Shown piece by piece: positions 34,795 through 46,953 of a stretch of 64,000 nucleotides of DNA. A model generated the notes under the pieces. That model had not been told where the DNA came from. It saw only the letters and a list, made by a program, of their open reading frames with translations, and did not search any database. A program made the translations under genes and the position numbers. This DNA is from Canariomyces notabilis. Taxonomy: Eukaryota > Ascomycota > Sordariomycetes > Sordariales > Chaetomiaceae. How positions within the stretch are numbered: position 1 is the first letter of the stretch; each line of letters opens with the position of its first letter. Location: NCBI RefSeq assembly GCF_033297395.1, contig NW_027041823.1, positions 1,593,722 through 1,657,721 of the forward strand. Direction: 5' to 3'.

Positions 34795-35353
34795 GGTGTG
34801 AGGGCTCAATTTCCTCGAGCATCTGCTGTGCTTGAGCGTCCAAGTCTCTTACACACAGCCCTTGTTTGACTTCGATAACAAGGTTGGGAACGAGACTTGA
34901 GAATCATCAAAAATGGAACGAACGATCGAAGTACGGAGTACCTCCGTACATATCTTTGCCTATCGTTGGGTGGTCCGTGCCCAATCGGCCTTTGCCCCCG
35001 GCTTAGCGTGCATCGCTAAGCCACAATTGGCTAGCGTTGGTTGCCTTCCGGCCTTTCGAGGCTGTGCATTCTTTCAACATCCAACCGTTCTTTTTCGCTT
35101 TCTCCTTCCTGCCTTTCAACCTCCCATCATCAACGCGCCAAGCCCGCCATCGAGAAACCACCATCTTTCTCATCAACGCGCGATACCTCTACCATCTTCA
35201 TCAACCCTTTTCCTTAACCCTAGCATCTGAAATTCTTTGGGGCCCTGCGACACCGTCACGGAATCGCACCTGCCTCAATCCATAATCCTTTGTGTTTGTC
35301 CACTCGCCACTACTTCGCAAAGTCGATTACCAACGTCGCATCCATCAGCCAGC
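34795..35353. promoter_or_regulatory. Divergent promoter region, Rpr2-type gene / sub2
   Basis: 559 bases between start codons. It contains a near-palindrome, gtacggag-tac-ctccgtac (34931-34949), about 140 bases from the Rpr2-type start, and a CT-rich tract before sub2 typical of highly expressed fungal genes. Confidence 0.45.
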
Positions 35354-37483
35354 ATGTCTGCCGAAGAGGATCTCATTGACTACTCCGACGATGAGCTTAA
35401 CAACGAGACAGCCGCCCCGGCTGCCAACGGAAAAAAGGGCGATGCTACTGCCGCCGGCCAGAACGTCGATAAGAAGGGTTCTTACGTCGGCATCCACTCG
35501 ACTGGTTTCCGCGACTTTCTCTTGAAGCCTGAGCTACTTCGCGCCATCGCCGATTGCGGTTTCGAGCATCCCTCGGAGGGTTAGTCCTGACAAGTTTCAT
35601 CCCCAGCTTATCGTTAACCCCTCCTGCCCCTGCCACGGGTCCGTCCATCTCGCAAGCAAAAAAAGAAAAAAAGAGCAGAAGGCTGCGCAATGCAAAATCT
35701 GTCAGGGAGCCAAGTTCGTCTAGGGCGCAGGGGGGCGCGCAATCACAAAACAATGAAGGCTGTGGTCACCAGCTATCCATTGACTGTTGAGTGTCGGAGC
35801 ACAAGCTTCTCTGAGACACCGCTGAGCTCTAGCGTGAGCAAACAATCTTTGCAGATGATGGTCATCATCATGCTCGGATTGAGTCGGCAATTTTGGGGAA
35901 GCGACAAGATCGCTTAATGGCTCGCTCATATCATGAGCTCCTTGCACCGAACCCCTCGTGGGACACTGTCTAATTGGGACCTTGTCCCCCGTCTCAATTC
36001 GCCGCCGATTACTGGTCATAATCGGCGAGGATTGGTGATAGCACCACTTACCGTGGGCCGTCACACTGCGCACCTTGCTCAGTTTGAGTTTTGAAACACA
36101 GATGTGACTTGGAGGAAAGGGAAGGCGGGAGAGTAGCTGAAATCTTTTGCTGCGACGATGGACGGGCCTGTTCCTTGAACCAACCCTAGTCCACCGACCC
36201 AGTCCTCGTTTGCGTACCCGATTCTAATGCGGTCCCCGACTACAGTTCAGCAGACGTGTATTCCGCAGGCTATGCTTGGTGGCGACATTATTTGCCAGGC
36301 AAAGTCGGGTCTCGGCAAGACAGCTGTCTTTGTTCTCACCACCCTGCAGCAAGTTGAACCAGTTGCCGGAGAGTGCTCGGTGCTAGTGATGTGCCACACC
36401 CGTGAGCTGGCTTTCCAGATCCGCAACGAGTACAACCGCTTCAGCAAGTACATGCCAGACATCAAGACTGGTGTGTTCTACGGCGGCACTCCTATCCAGA
36501 AGGATGCCGAGATCCTCAAGAATAAGGAGACGCACCCGCACATCATCGTCGGCACTCCCGGCCGTCTGAATGCCCTCGTTCGGGACAAGAATCTGCGGCT
36601 CGGAAGCGTCCGCATGTTTGTCTTGGACGAATGTGACAAGATGCTTGATCAGATTGGTGAGCACCCTTGACATACTTATCATTGCCTCTTATTCTGACAT
36701 AGACCATAGACATGCGCCGTGACGTCCAGGAAATTTTCCGTGCGACCCCCCAGCAGAAGCAGGTCATGATGTTTTCCGCTACGCTCTCTGACGAGATCAA
36801 GCCCATCTGCCGGAAGTTCATGCAGAATCCGACGGAGCACTATGTCGACGAAGACACCAAGTTGACGCTCCATGGTCTCCAGCAGTACTACCTTGCTCTT
36901 GAGGAGAGAGAGAAGAACAGAAAGCTCAACGAACTGCTCGATGAGCTGCAGTTCAATCAGGTCATCATCTTCGTCAAGAGTACATTGCGTGCCACCGAAC
37001 TCGACAAGTTGCTTCGCGAATGCAACTTCCCTTCTATCGCTGTCCACTCTGGTGTCAGCCAGGAGGAGCGGTGAGTTTCTTAACTCGGACCGCTCGAAAT
37101 TCTGATGCTAATTGCCCAACAGTATCCGTCGCTACAAGGAGTTCAAGGAGTTCAATAAGAGAATCTGCGTCGCTACCGACGTCTTCGGGCGTGGTATTGA
37201 CATTGAGCGGATCAATCTGGCCATCAATTACGATATGCCCGCCGATGCTGACTCGTACCTCCACCGCGTCGGACGTGCCGGCCGTTTTGGCACTAAGGGT
37301 CTCGCAATCTCCTTTGTCACCACGGAGCAGGACAAGGAGGTTCTGCAGTCAATCGAGAAGCGCTTCGAGGTGGCTCTTCCGTACGTGATCCGCCCGCCTC
37401 TCGTTTGATAAGTCGTATGCTAATTCCAGTTTAGCGAGTTTCCCAAGGAAGGCATCGACGCCTCCACTTACATGGCGGCTTAA
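35354..37483 (+). CDS. sub2: DEAD-box RNA helicase Sub2 (UAP56), TREX mRNA export
   Basis: Exons 35354-35579, 36246-36656, 36710-37070, 37123-37380 and 37435-37483 give 434 residues, the normal length. Sub2 acts in spliceosome assembly and loads the export adaptor onto mRNA in the TREX complex. Motifs in order: acidic N-terminus EEDLIDYSDDEL, Q-motif region, AKSGLGKT (94-101), motif Ia TRELAFQI, TPGR, the diagnostic DECD box (203-206; Asp replaces the Ala of ordinary DEAD), SAT, IIFVKST, DVFGRGIDIE and HRVGRAGRFG, ending ASTYMAA. The last intron ends TTTAG before C-GAG, restoring LPEFPKEG. The first intron is 666 nt, ten times the others, and sits in the middle of the Q-motif region (HPSE/VQQT). 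Confidence 0.97.
35580..36245 (+). other. Long first intron of sub2 (666 nt)
   Basis: Donor GTTAGT, acceptor ACTACAG. It contains a perfect 9-bp stem, CGCCGATTA/TAATCGGCG, with a 7-base loop at 36001-36025. I looked for C/D box snoRNA boxes and found none convincing. Stop codons occur early in the retained frame, so unspliced transcript would make a truncated protein of about 76 residues. Confidence 0.8.
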
Positions 37484-40400
37484 GGTGGAAAACCGGTTCG
37501 AGCGTTGCGGTGGATTGCTTCCGCGTCTACAATCCTTCCTGTCGTCCTCGTCGGTGGTTCCTCTGTGGCACTCTCTCTTTCCTGAAGTAACCAGGCAAAA
37601 AGTAAAACGGGAAAAGCTCGAGAAAGCGTCAAACACTCTGTGTGTGTCTGGAACCAAACTCGGCCATGTATAACTAGACAGTTTTTGGTACTGGGAATCG
37701 GGAGGTCAGTCTTTCCTTGCAGAACGTTTTCTGGTCACTGTGCTTAGCCGGTGGCCGTGCAATCCTGTCCTTTTTCGTCTCCCTTATGGGAGGAAGATGT
37801 GTGCCCAACTGTGCGAGTTTGATCTTACGCCCTGCCGTCCCTCGTGTCTATTACCTACCCTAGGAGCAGTGGGAGTTGTGTCATATTAACCCTCCTGAAT
37901 GGACGTGCCGCTGTTACCCGCTCTGTTTACACCAATCCCCTTGAAGGGAGTGGTCCCTGCTGATGGGTGCACACCTACAGTCTACACAGGTAGCCAACTA
38001 GCTCAAGGGGTTCGGACACCTCGGCTGAGGTATTGTATTGTACACTAAGCAGGCAGACGAGCAGGAGGACGCGTGAGCAACGCGGTATTCTCGGCGTCCA
38101 TGGTGTCCATGGTGTGGCGAGGTGAGAGGTGAGACGTCTGTCTGTTGCGAATCTCGGTTGACAAACGAATGCCCAAAGGGAGGAAGGGGGAATGCGATGG
38201 TGTCAGCAGAGGCGCAAGCTTTTTTCATAGTCGTGAAGCCGAATCATTCCATCCGCACCCGCGTCCGCAATGAATCCCTCGCGATGGCGGCGATGGGGTC
38301 GTAGGTGTAGCGTAGTGGCACCTCTTCAAGGAACGTTCCGGGTCGCCGAGTCCGAGCCAGGCAGGAGAAGGCTTACGACACGGTGGATATACAGCCATGT
38401 CGATGTCGACAAGATGAGAGAGTGAGTAGGTGTGTGAGCGTGCGAATGAGTTAGTGAGTGAAGAGTGCTTGTTGTGACACCCGCCGTCCCGTCTTGTCTT
38501 TCCTCTGGAGTCGAATCATCCTTCGTCAGTCATCCTTCCTTAGTATTTTCAGGTCATGCCCTCGCCTTCGCCCCAAATGCTCTCGTGACGCTGACCGACT
38601 CTAGTGTACACTTTCACTCTAGAGTCTTGCCACACACTTCGGCTGGGAAGGGCGAACGACCCAACGGGATCATGACGGCTTGGGGCCGCGGGTTTGGAAC
38701 GATATAACGTTAGCGCTCGGTTTTTGTCCTTTCTGCTTTCGTCTTTCGTCACCTGACTGACTGACTCCTTTGTGTGAGCTGAACTTGCCGGCAAAATTAA
38801 GTCGTTCTCTACTCTCTAGGCCCCTTACCATTGCGGTGGTCGTCTGGGTGGTAGGTATGCTACCAGCCACGACCAGGCGACCTTGCCGGATGTGTCGTGG
38901 TCAAGTTCCTTCCGCCTCACCCGCGCCTCTTTGGGAGATCGAGACGAGCTCCTCCTTACTTCTTGACTTACTGGCACCTCTGCCGGGGCCTGCCAACGAC
39001 TGGAACAACAGAAGACAAATCACAGATACGCAGACAGTTGTGTAGGTAGTCAACTCACTCATCAGTCATCTTGCTCGCGGGCCAACTGCCTGCCCCCTGA
39101 CCTAATCTCACGCCGGGCCCCTCGGTCTGCTTACGGGATCGAGCTTAAGAAGGCTCTTGGCGTTTCCGGTCCGGATGACACATCCTGAGTTCATCCGTCG
39201 GTACCTAATGAGTAATTCTGGTATAGACTACCATCGCGGGGCTGTTCGATAGAACAGGTAGCGCCCGGCGATTCTGATCATCCGTGACTTGACATTGACG
39301 AGAAAAAGAAGACTTTGTCTTTGTCCCAAGTCATACTTCAACGTTACCGTACATGTAGTGAAGTCGGTTCAGTCGTCTCGGGCTCAGACGAAACATGACC
39401 CTTTTCGGTATCTAATTCGCATTTGACTTCGGACACCAGCTCGGATACGAGTAAAAAACCAGTAAGCGCGCCGAGCACACGATGGCCGCTGGTGGTTAGT
39501 AGGTTGAGAACATGCTGCTGATGGTTGGCCCGTTGATCAGCTGATTACTATACGGATACAAGGTGAGGTACCACCATATTACACGGTATGTCTGGTGAGC
39601 AGAAGGTTGAGGAGACCTCGCTCGAGACAGAGGCTGGTGGTTGAGTTCCCAGCTAAGTCAAGACGTAAGGCCGAATATCAAGGGCAAAGGCTTGGCATTT
39701 CTGATTGTAATCCTTATTCTCTGCCGATGACGGCGATCTGGTACATGGGATAGGTCCATATTTGCAGGCTGTGAAACCGCAAGAATAGGAGTTCCAGGGG
39801 AGGAGCATTCCTCTGCCCTGCTGTTGGTGCTGCTGCCTGCACTCAAACGACGTAAAGTGGCTGGCAATTCCTTCCATGCCCCGTTTATTTTATGATGGAC
39901 AACGGACGGTGCAACAGCACCATGTTCTGCAGAGTCGCCGCAACACATGGCAAAGACCATGCACTCTTTGAATTAGCTCCTTGGCTAGGCGCTATTTCGA
40001 TTGATCGTGGATTATGACGCTCGATGCCAGGCTGAGCTTTTACCGCAGCCACTGCAGTGCGTCGCTTGCTAAGAAAGGTGAATGTGGGGAAGCGAAGTGG
40101 ATATTCGAGGGGCGGAGTTTAGGCGTTCCGTCACCTGCGACAAGAAATGGAACCCTCTCAGCTGGGCTCTGACGACGGAAGGGGAAGATGGATTGATTCA
40201 AGCCGGCACCATTGGTTCTAGGTTAGCATCTGTGTTCAAGATATCACCACCCGTTCCTGGGCAGGCTTCCAGCACAGGTTTGTGCAGTGAACATATGATG
40301 TGGTGAGGTGGAATCCTACGGTACCTCTCAAGGCTTTACTAACATACAGGTGTTCCATGGGTAGGTAGGCTCGAGGTACATACCTAGGTAGGTAATACCT

Positions 40401-43400
40401 CCATGGGAACCCTTTCCCAGCACCGTCAAGCGCAGTCGGCAAGCCACAAAGGCTGAATCTTCCCCGGGCAAGCGGTATGCCCGGCTCTCACGGAATACCG
40501 TAGAGGATGACAAATATCTTGGTCTCGGCCTTGGAATTGTTACGGAGTTGCTTCGCATTGTTTGTAAGGCGTCTGCTACCAACAATGGCCAGGGGGCTGT
40601 CGTGTAAGATGGCTTTTCAGTCACGGAAAGATCTTACAGCATTACCTAGCTTTCCATCTCCAGGCTGACATAGGCTACTGTGTAGGCTACGTTTGCGAAG
40701 ACATGAGATTCGATTATCGTAATCAGGTCCGTGTCGATATTGCTGACGGGATGCTTTACCGCCTTCAAGCGCGGTTCAAGCGCCCCAGAAGTGCAGCCGC
40801 TGGGCCGCGCGGTAACTGGCGGCCATTTGGAACTGTTTGGGGAAGCTAGGTGCTTGTGTTGCCCCATGTCTGAACGACAACGTGATCGAGCTCTTGAAAG
40901 CTATGTTGGTGGCCTCCTAGCATCGTGTCGCTCGCGTGATTCAGGATGTCTCCTGACGCGTTGCTCGGCCATCATCGTTGTTCGGGAAAACACCCCATCG
41001 TCCGATATCGCGGGGCTGATCCAAGACTCAATCAGCGGGTCTCGGTTTGAGTCATCGCCAACACAACCGCGTTATGACCTGCCTTGAGCTGAACTAGCCT
41101 CCGAGGTTGTGATTGGTCTAGACTCATACCGATTGACAATGCTGAAGGGACATCGTTTCCCTCTGTCCGCCTCGCGAGACGGCGCCAGCATCGGCAGCTC
41201 CCTACTCCTTCATTGACTTTGAGAACCCGTAAATCTACATGGTCTCGAGGTTGGGTTGCTCTGCATCCAAACGGGCGTCACTGAACCGGCAGCGAAACGC
41301 TCGACTGCAAACAACATTCTTTTAAATCGGTGACACCGCTGACTGAAGCGGGGAAAAGCCGCTGCCGGAAGTCTTTGATTGGATGAGCTTGGGTTTTGCG
41401 ATGCTCCTCTCGACCAGCTCCATGCGGTTGGTGAGGTGATTTTCTGTATTGTAGCAATATTATTGTAGCAAGCTGCGATGTTTGTTCCTGCACATACCCG
41501 TACAAGGCCATATGACATGCAAAGTGCAATTTCACTTCGTCGGTTCCTCCGCATCAACTGAGTGTGGAGTTTGTGGACCTCGAACGCTGGGTTGGAGCCG
41601 GACATTCCGAAGCCGGGTTCTTCGAGAAAACCTCCAGTCGCCGGCGTAACCGCATTTGGCACTGGCTGTGCGACGGACATTGACGACACTGCGAAGGACC
41701 CCGCGAAGCACAGCCAGGAAACGCAATGCGGGGAAGTTGCGCAGCTCTTGACTTCACAAGACGCGATCGACGTCAATATGTATCATGATACGAAAAATGT
41801 CCGTGGCACTTGAATATATGGAAAGAATTTCCATTTCCTTGTACAGGCCGCAAGATATGAGTGCCTCGCAACACCCGGACTCACCGGCGCCCGTCGAGGT
41901 GCCGTACAACTCTGATGAAACGGCTGGCGGGATTTCCGTTAGCGATGCAAAGACGGCCTTCGTAGCCAGACATCAGTAACGAGTTCTGATGAAGGTTTGT
42001 ACATCGGAATCCACGAGGAGGCTGCTGATGTTGTGTGATAAGTTTATCATTTCAATGCACTGGGGATGGGAGGCTTGGACTTTTGGCCCGGTACAGCCCA
42101 GTCTGAGTCGCCAGTGTAAGTGTAAGAGGGCGCATTGACCACCTATAACACACTGCCTCATGTCTCATCATGACGAAGCCTTCAACGCAAATCTTACACA
42201 GCCTAACGTTAGAGTAAGTTCAAGCGTAGATGTTTTCATCAGAATTGTAAGTTCAGGAATGAAGTATGGGCATCGGGCGGCAGGCTAAGTCGGTGAGTTA
42301 CCTGGCCGCTGGATGAGATTTCACTTACTAGTATCCGTAATCTCTCTCTCTTCAATGGCGCACAGTGCAACAAGCAATTCTGGCTGTGGCGAGTCGAGCT
42401 AACATCCCCACTTTTCCAGACCTGAACGCCCAGCCTAATTATCGCAGTGTGAGTGAGTCAACTTCATCAATCTTATGAGGCCTCATATGAATCAACCCAA
42501 TAAGACTTGGTGATTGAAGCCATCATAGATGAGGAGGGCTCCATGTTATGGATGGGCATAGCGCAAGGAAAAATGATTCTTGTAAAACGGTGCCTGCCAA
42601 AGCCAAAGTACCGGTAATTCCATGTTAGACCTGGAAAATGGAAACGGACATGAAGGCGAAGAAGAGGTGTGAGTGAGAGAAATGCTCACTCTGTGAGTGG
42701 ATCAACAGTGCAAGGGTGTATGAATTGATGATGCATCTGCGCCATTGCTATCAGGCTAGACCAATTTCAGCGACCAAGACGTGCCAGACAGGGGTCGAAT
42801 TGGCTTTGTGTGCAGGAAAGCTGCTGAGCTGGCCACACACTCTCACCCACATTCCGTCCCCCGCCACTGTGCAGCAGCTGGGGCCAATCAGGGCAACGGT
42901 GATTTTACCACTTCTTCCATCCCACGGCCGAGTTGAAACTGGCGAGGGTGACTCGCTGTGAGATGGTGCCGACCGGCAAATTGATAGCAGAGAGGAGAAG
43001 GAAAGGAAGGATTTGGGTAGGGAGGGGACCCCAAATGGTGTGCCTACAAGCCAGCCAACACACATCTCTTTGGATGAGGCCATCGACACTCCTCGAACTC
43101 ATAGTAGGGACGCATTACACAAGCTGGAGATGGTGATGGATAACATTATAATGAGGAACAATCTCCCGACTCTCCAGCTAACTTACCAGCCCTGTAATCG
43201 CGCCGCCGCTGCTGACCTAGGATGTGTTCTGCGGCGAGGATGGGCTCGACTATCCCTCACAAGTTGCCTATCCTGCTGAGTGTGAACAGCCAGGGCCTGG
43301 TGCTGTGGAGGTGGTGGAGGGACTGCAGGAGTGGAGGTTGGCTCAGGTTGGGAATTTGAAGGGGAGGTCAGGTCGTGCAGACTTGGCTGTGGGCTCCTTT

Positions 43401-43559
43401 TCCAGCGCAGAGTGGAAGTTTGGCGATTCGCCTGTGCTCCTGGTCTAGCAGGCACCCCCTTCAAAACTACGGGTACCCTGCGCCCAGCCGCTGCCGAGAT
43501 GCTCCTCTCTTCTCTCCCATCGTTAACAGCAGCAACGATGTCCAACCTCAAGATCTAGG
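37484..43559. other. Long gene-poor region
   Basis: About 6 kb with no complete gene I can support. The first 200 bases are likely the sub2 3' untranslated region. Several short coding-like islands lie at 41.2-42.5 kb (see findings). The longest frames (41210-41776 minus, 43183-43551 minus) have no recognisable domain and the second lacks an ATG. Minor GT-rich repeats lie near 38,410-38,465. Confidence 0.5.
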
Positions 43560-44845
43560 AAGAAGCGACTCTCTCGTAGTCTGCTTGTGAGATCTGTGTA
43601 TCTTCTCTCCACTCCGAATTTGAATCATCGTACTGTTATTTCTTCCCATAAAAGTCTTGTTCTCTTTTTTTTTCGCCTTCCCCAGCCGAGATTTACTTGG
43701 TGCCGTGTCCTAATCCAATGATTGCCAGTCTGTTTGTCTAGACGTTTCCCTTTTTCGCGCGGCATTCACTTGCTCCCTGCGAACAAAGGAAAACAGGACC
43801 AACAGACATACACTGCCTTCCAGGCTCCGTACAAAACGATATCCTCCCGATTCGGGCAGCCAGCGCTCGGCCGCGCTCGCCGACAACCGTCATCTTCGAC
43901 CGCCCGCGCTTCTCGATAGACCAGCCGACCAACAACAAGGAATCCGCCTCCCCCTCAAAGAAAGGCGAGGAAAATACGTGCATCGCAAACAGCTCAATCG
44001 TTCCCTTTGCAACCAGCTGTACTCACCACTCCCTGGTGACCATACCAGTTGCCACAATTCTCCTAGAAAAAAGACCCGTTTTCAGGCTTCCACCAACGGA
44101 GCTAGTCACACCACAAGCCCGCCAGTTGGGGCCACCTGTTTCCGTGGCGGCAAGTTTCGGCTAGACCCTCGCCACCCTCAAAAGCACCCACTCACTGCTG
44201 GAAGAGTCATCGAGACCCAGGGGCCACCCGAAGCCGGCAAGACTTATCTCAGTCGCCCAAAGTGACACGCGCCCTCACTCTACGAGTCACATTGCCGCTG
44301 CTGCCCTCAGGCTGTCGCCAGCGCCGATACTTACATTAAAAAGGTAGTCGGTTGATCTTGGTGCAGCACCGCAACCGCTAGTCAAACTGCCGGTACCTGC
44401 ATCGCCTGCGTTGCCTGCACGCGCCTCCAATCGCACCTCGAGCCTCTCCCTCTCCTGCTAAGCTTCGCACTGCCTTTGCCTGATCGCCGCCAACGCCACC
44501 CGTATGGTCCAGCGCTAGCTACCATATAACCTCAATCCACACCGTTCTTCCGCTCATCTCGGCGAAAGACACACACAATGCCTCTGGCGAGCATTGTCTC
44601 TATTCCAGCCGTCGTCCCTGCTCTGTCTACCGGTTTGATCTTTCGTGAAACATCGGCTTCCGGCGCCCTGCTCTAGAAGCCCTCTCTCTTCGACATTCAC
44701 GGTTCCGCGACAGGTCCATGTGGCTTGCAGCAGATCCCTCGTATCGAAAAGGTTCACGATCTGGTCATCCCCTGGTTAAACCGGTAAACACTGCCTGACG
44801 ACGGCTGGAGGCCATTGGAAGCACACCTACCTTCCTTAAGCCAAG
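43560..44845 (+). promoter_or_regulatory. CT-rich promoter and long leader of the cyclin gene
   Basis: About 1.3 kb of C/T/A-rich, G-poor DNA directly upstream of the cyclin start. It holds several ATGs followed by short frames, as in long regulated fungal leaders. Transcription start is unknown. Confidence 0.4.
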
Positions 44846-46953
44846 ATGATGTGCAACTCAGTCTTCGAACCTCCCACCCTCCTCCGCAACCCTCTTCACA
44901 ATGCACCTTACAACCTAACACTCGCAATTGCCGCATCCACTTCCTCCACTTCGGTCTGGTCCGACATCTCTTCGTCGCAGCAGTCCGACGACAATGTTTC
45001 AACTGCTGGCTCCTCCGACACCGATTCCTGCGACTCGTACTGCTTTTCCCAGGCCTCGACCCTGTCCCAAGCCTCGGTGAGCTCGCTTGGGAGCTCTTGC
45101 GAACGCGCGATCAAGCTCCACGAACCTTGGCCCAGGGACCACGTCCAGCTGCAGGCGCCGGCCGAGCTCCCCGCCGAGTTGCGGCAGAATCCGCGGCGCA
45201 CATCCAGCTCTGCCATCTCGCGCACCGGACGTCCGCCTACGCTGCAGCGGCAGGCCGATCGCAAGATCAACTTTGTCGATAACCTCGTCGGTAAGAAGAA
45301 CTCTCATCCACTGTGATGGACATGCACTCAATGGCGGTTTATTTTCTAGATACATCGACACACATCGTCGAGGCTATCTGGCCGACGTCGTCGGTTGTCC
45401 CTCGCAATGAGAGCGGTAACAGTGCCGTGCTGCCTCTGCGCACCTTCATCCAGGAGACGCTACGCCGCTCCCGGACCAGCTATTCCACATTGCAGGTGGC
45501 TCTCTACTACTTGATCCTGATTAAGCCTCATGTGCCGACCCACGATTTCACCATGGAGCAGCCCGACGATCGTCGCGCATGCCAGGCAATTCAATGCGGG
45601 CGCCGTATGTTTCTCGCTGCTCTGATCTTGGCATCCAAGTACCTTCAGGATCGCAACTACTCGGCCCGCGCTTGGAGCAAGATCTCCGGGCTTAATACCC
45701 TTGAGATTAATCAGAACGAAGTAACTTTCCTCCTAGCCGTAAACTGGAAGCTCCACGTCACCGAGGAGGTCTATAAGCGGTGGGCGGACTGCGTGGTGAA
45801 GCTCACTCCGACCCAACCGCCTTCTCCTGGGGGAGCCGCACAGCAACTCTACGAGCGGCAGTGCGACGACTTCCGCCGTGTTGTCCTCAGCTTGAGCCCA
45901 GACCTGGACAATTTGGAGGAAATCGCCCCTTGGTCCGCGGCTTCGACGCCGACCCACGAGCTTCCTCCAAGATCGCTGTTTACGCCCCCCACCGAGCGAA
46001 CCGGCTCGTTCGGGTCCGACAAGATGGTCAATCTGTCGCCCAAGTCCCGGGCCGCTCCTGCGGTTATGGAGCCAGCTCCATCGACTGCATTTGCAACCGG
46101 GCGCTTAGCTCCGGCGCTGGGGCTCCTGCCCACACCCCGGTTGACCCCACAAACCAGTGGATTCAGCACTCCTGCAGTGGGTGCTGCTTCCCATCTCCTC
46201 GGCAGATGCTCTTCGATGGGCTTCGCCATGGCCCAAGTTTCAGGCTCGGTAGCCGCCCAGTCCGTGGATCGCTGGCCGCCTTCGGTAACATCGTCCCCCG
46301 TGAGTTATTTGACTCGTCGCTCGTCTCTCGCCAATTCTGTCTCAACCGCGTCCTCGCCCGAGTCCATGGTTTCGGATTTGTCCCGGCTCTCACGCTCATC
46401 CTCCATCTCTTCTGCTTCCTCGGTTTGCGCGCCGTCATCCAAACTGGATGTACAGGCGCGATGCCGGTATGCGAAGCTGTGCAGTGAGAGGCTGAGCCTG
46501 AGACCCACCATTGCCTCGGTTCCCGAAGACCAGGAAGAGAGTTGCCTGACCGCGTCGCCCGAGTTCCACATGATTTCAACGGGGAAGGAACTCTACGATG
46601 GCTCGTTGGATCTGCCTCTGGCGCGCAGGCAGCGCGAAGTCGATGATGCTGCAAGAGCTCTCCAGGAACTGCAGCGTTCCGGCGCTTGCCGGCCCGCGGT
46701 GCCGGTCAGGGCTGGGTCCAAGCGGACACGGTCTCTGTCAACAGTGCAGGACGACGTTCGTGAGATGCTCACGGGTCATGGCGCTGGTGGCAGCCCGTGG
46801 TCCGAGTCGATGGTTCGTGCCCAAGGCGAGGTGTATCAGAACAAGAGGCTTTGCTGTGCGGACGAGGCAGCCCGTCAATTCACGTTCCCTTCGCTCCATC
46901 CCGCTGTGGGTGGTCCGGGTGGCCCGGGGATGTGGGCGGGGATCTTGAACTGA
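44846..46953 (+). CDS. Pho85-type (PCL-like) cyclin
   Basis: Two exons, 44846-45290 and 45350-46953, give 682 residues; the 59-nt intron has GTAAGA and TTTCTAG. The splice joins KINFVDNLV to DTSTHIVEAIWP, rebuilding the start of a cyclin box that runs from about 145 to 290 (QVALYYLILIK; RRMFLAALILASKYLQDRNYSARAWSKISGL; EINQNEVTFLLAVNWKLHV). This spacing is that of Pcl cyclins partnering Pho85/CDK5-like kinases. The N-terminus is Ser/Thr-rich and probably phosphorylated; the long C-terminus (300-682) is low-complexity with many Ser-Pro and Thr-Pro sites. Closest functional relatives would be Pcl1/2-, Pcl5- or Pas1-type cyclins, but I cannot choose among them. Confidence 0.9.

Noticed and set aside
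35580..36245. C/D-box snoRNA in the long sub2 intron
   Set aside because: GATGATGG and CTGA words are present but no proper TGATGA box with terminal pairing was found.
43183..43551. 122-codon proline-rich minus-strand frame ending at a good GTAAGT donor
   Set aside because: It has no ATG, an in-frame stop lies just upstream, and no acceptor continues it convincingly.
45780..46487. 235-codon plus-strand frame inside the cyclin gene
   Set aside because: An out-of-frame shadow of the low-complexity cyclin tail; the in-frame product has a clear cyclin box.
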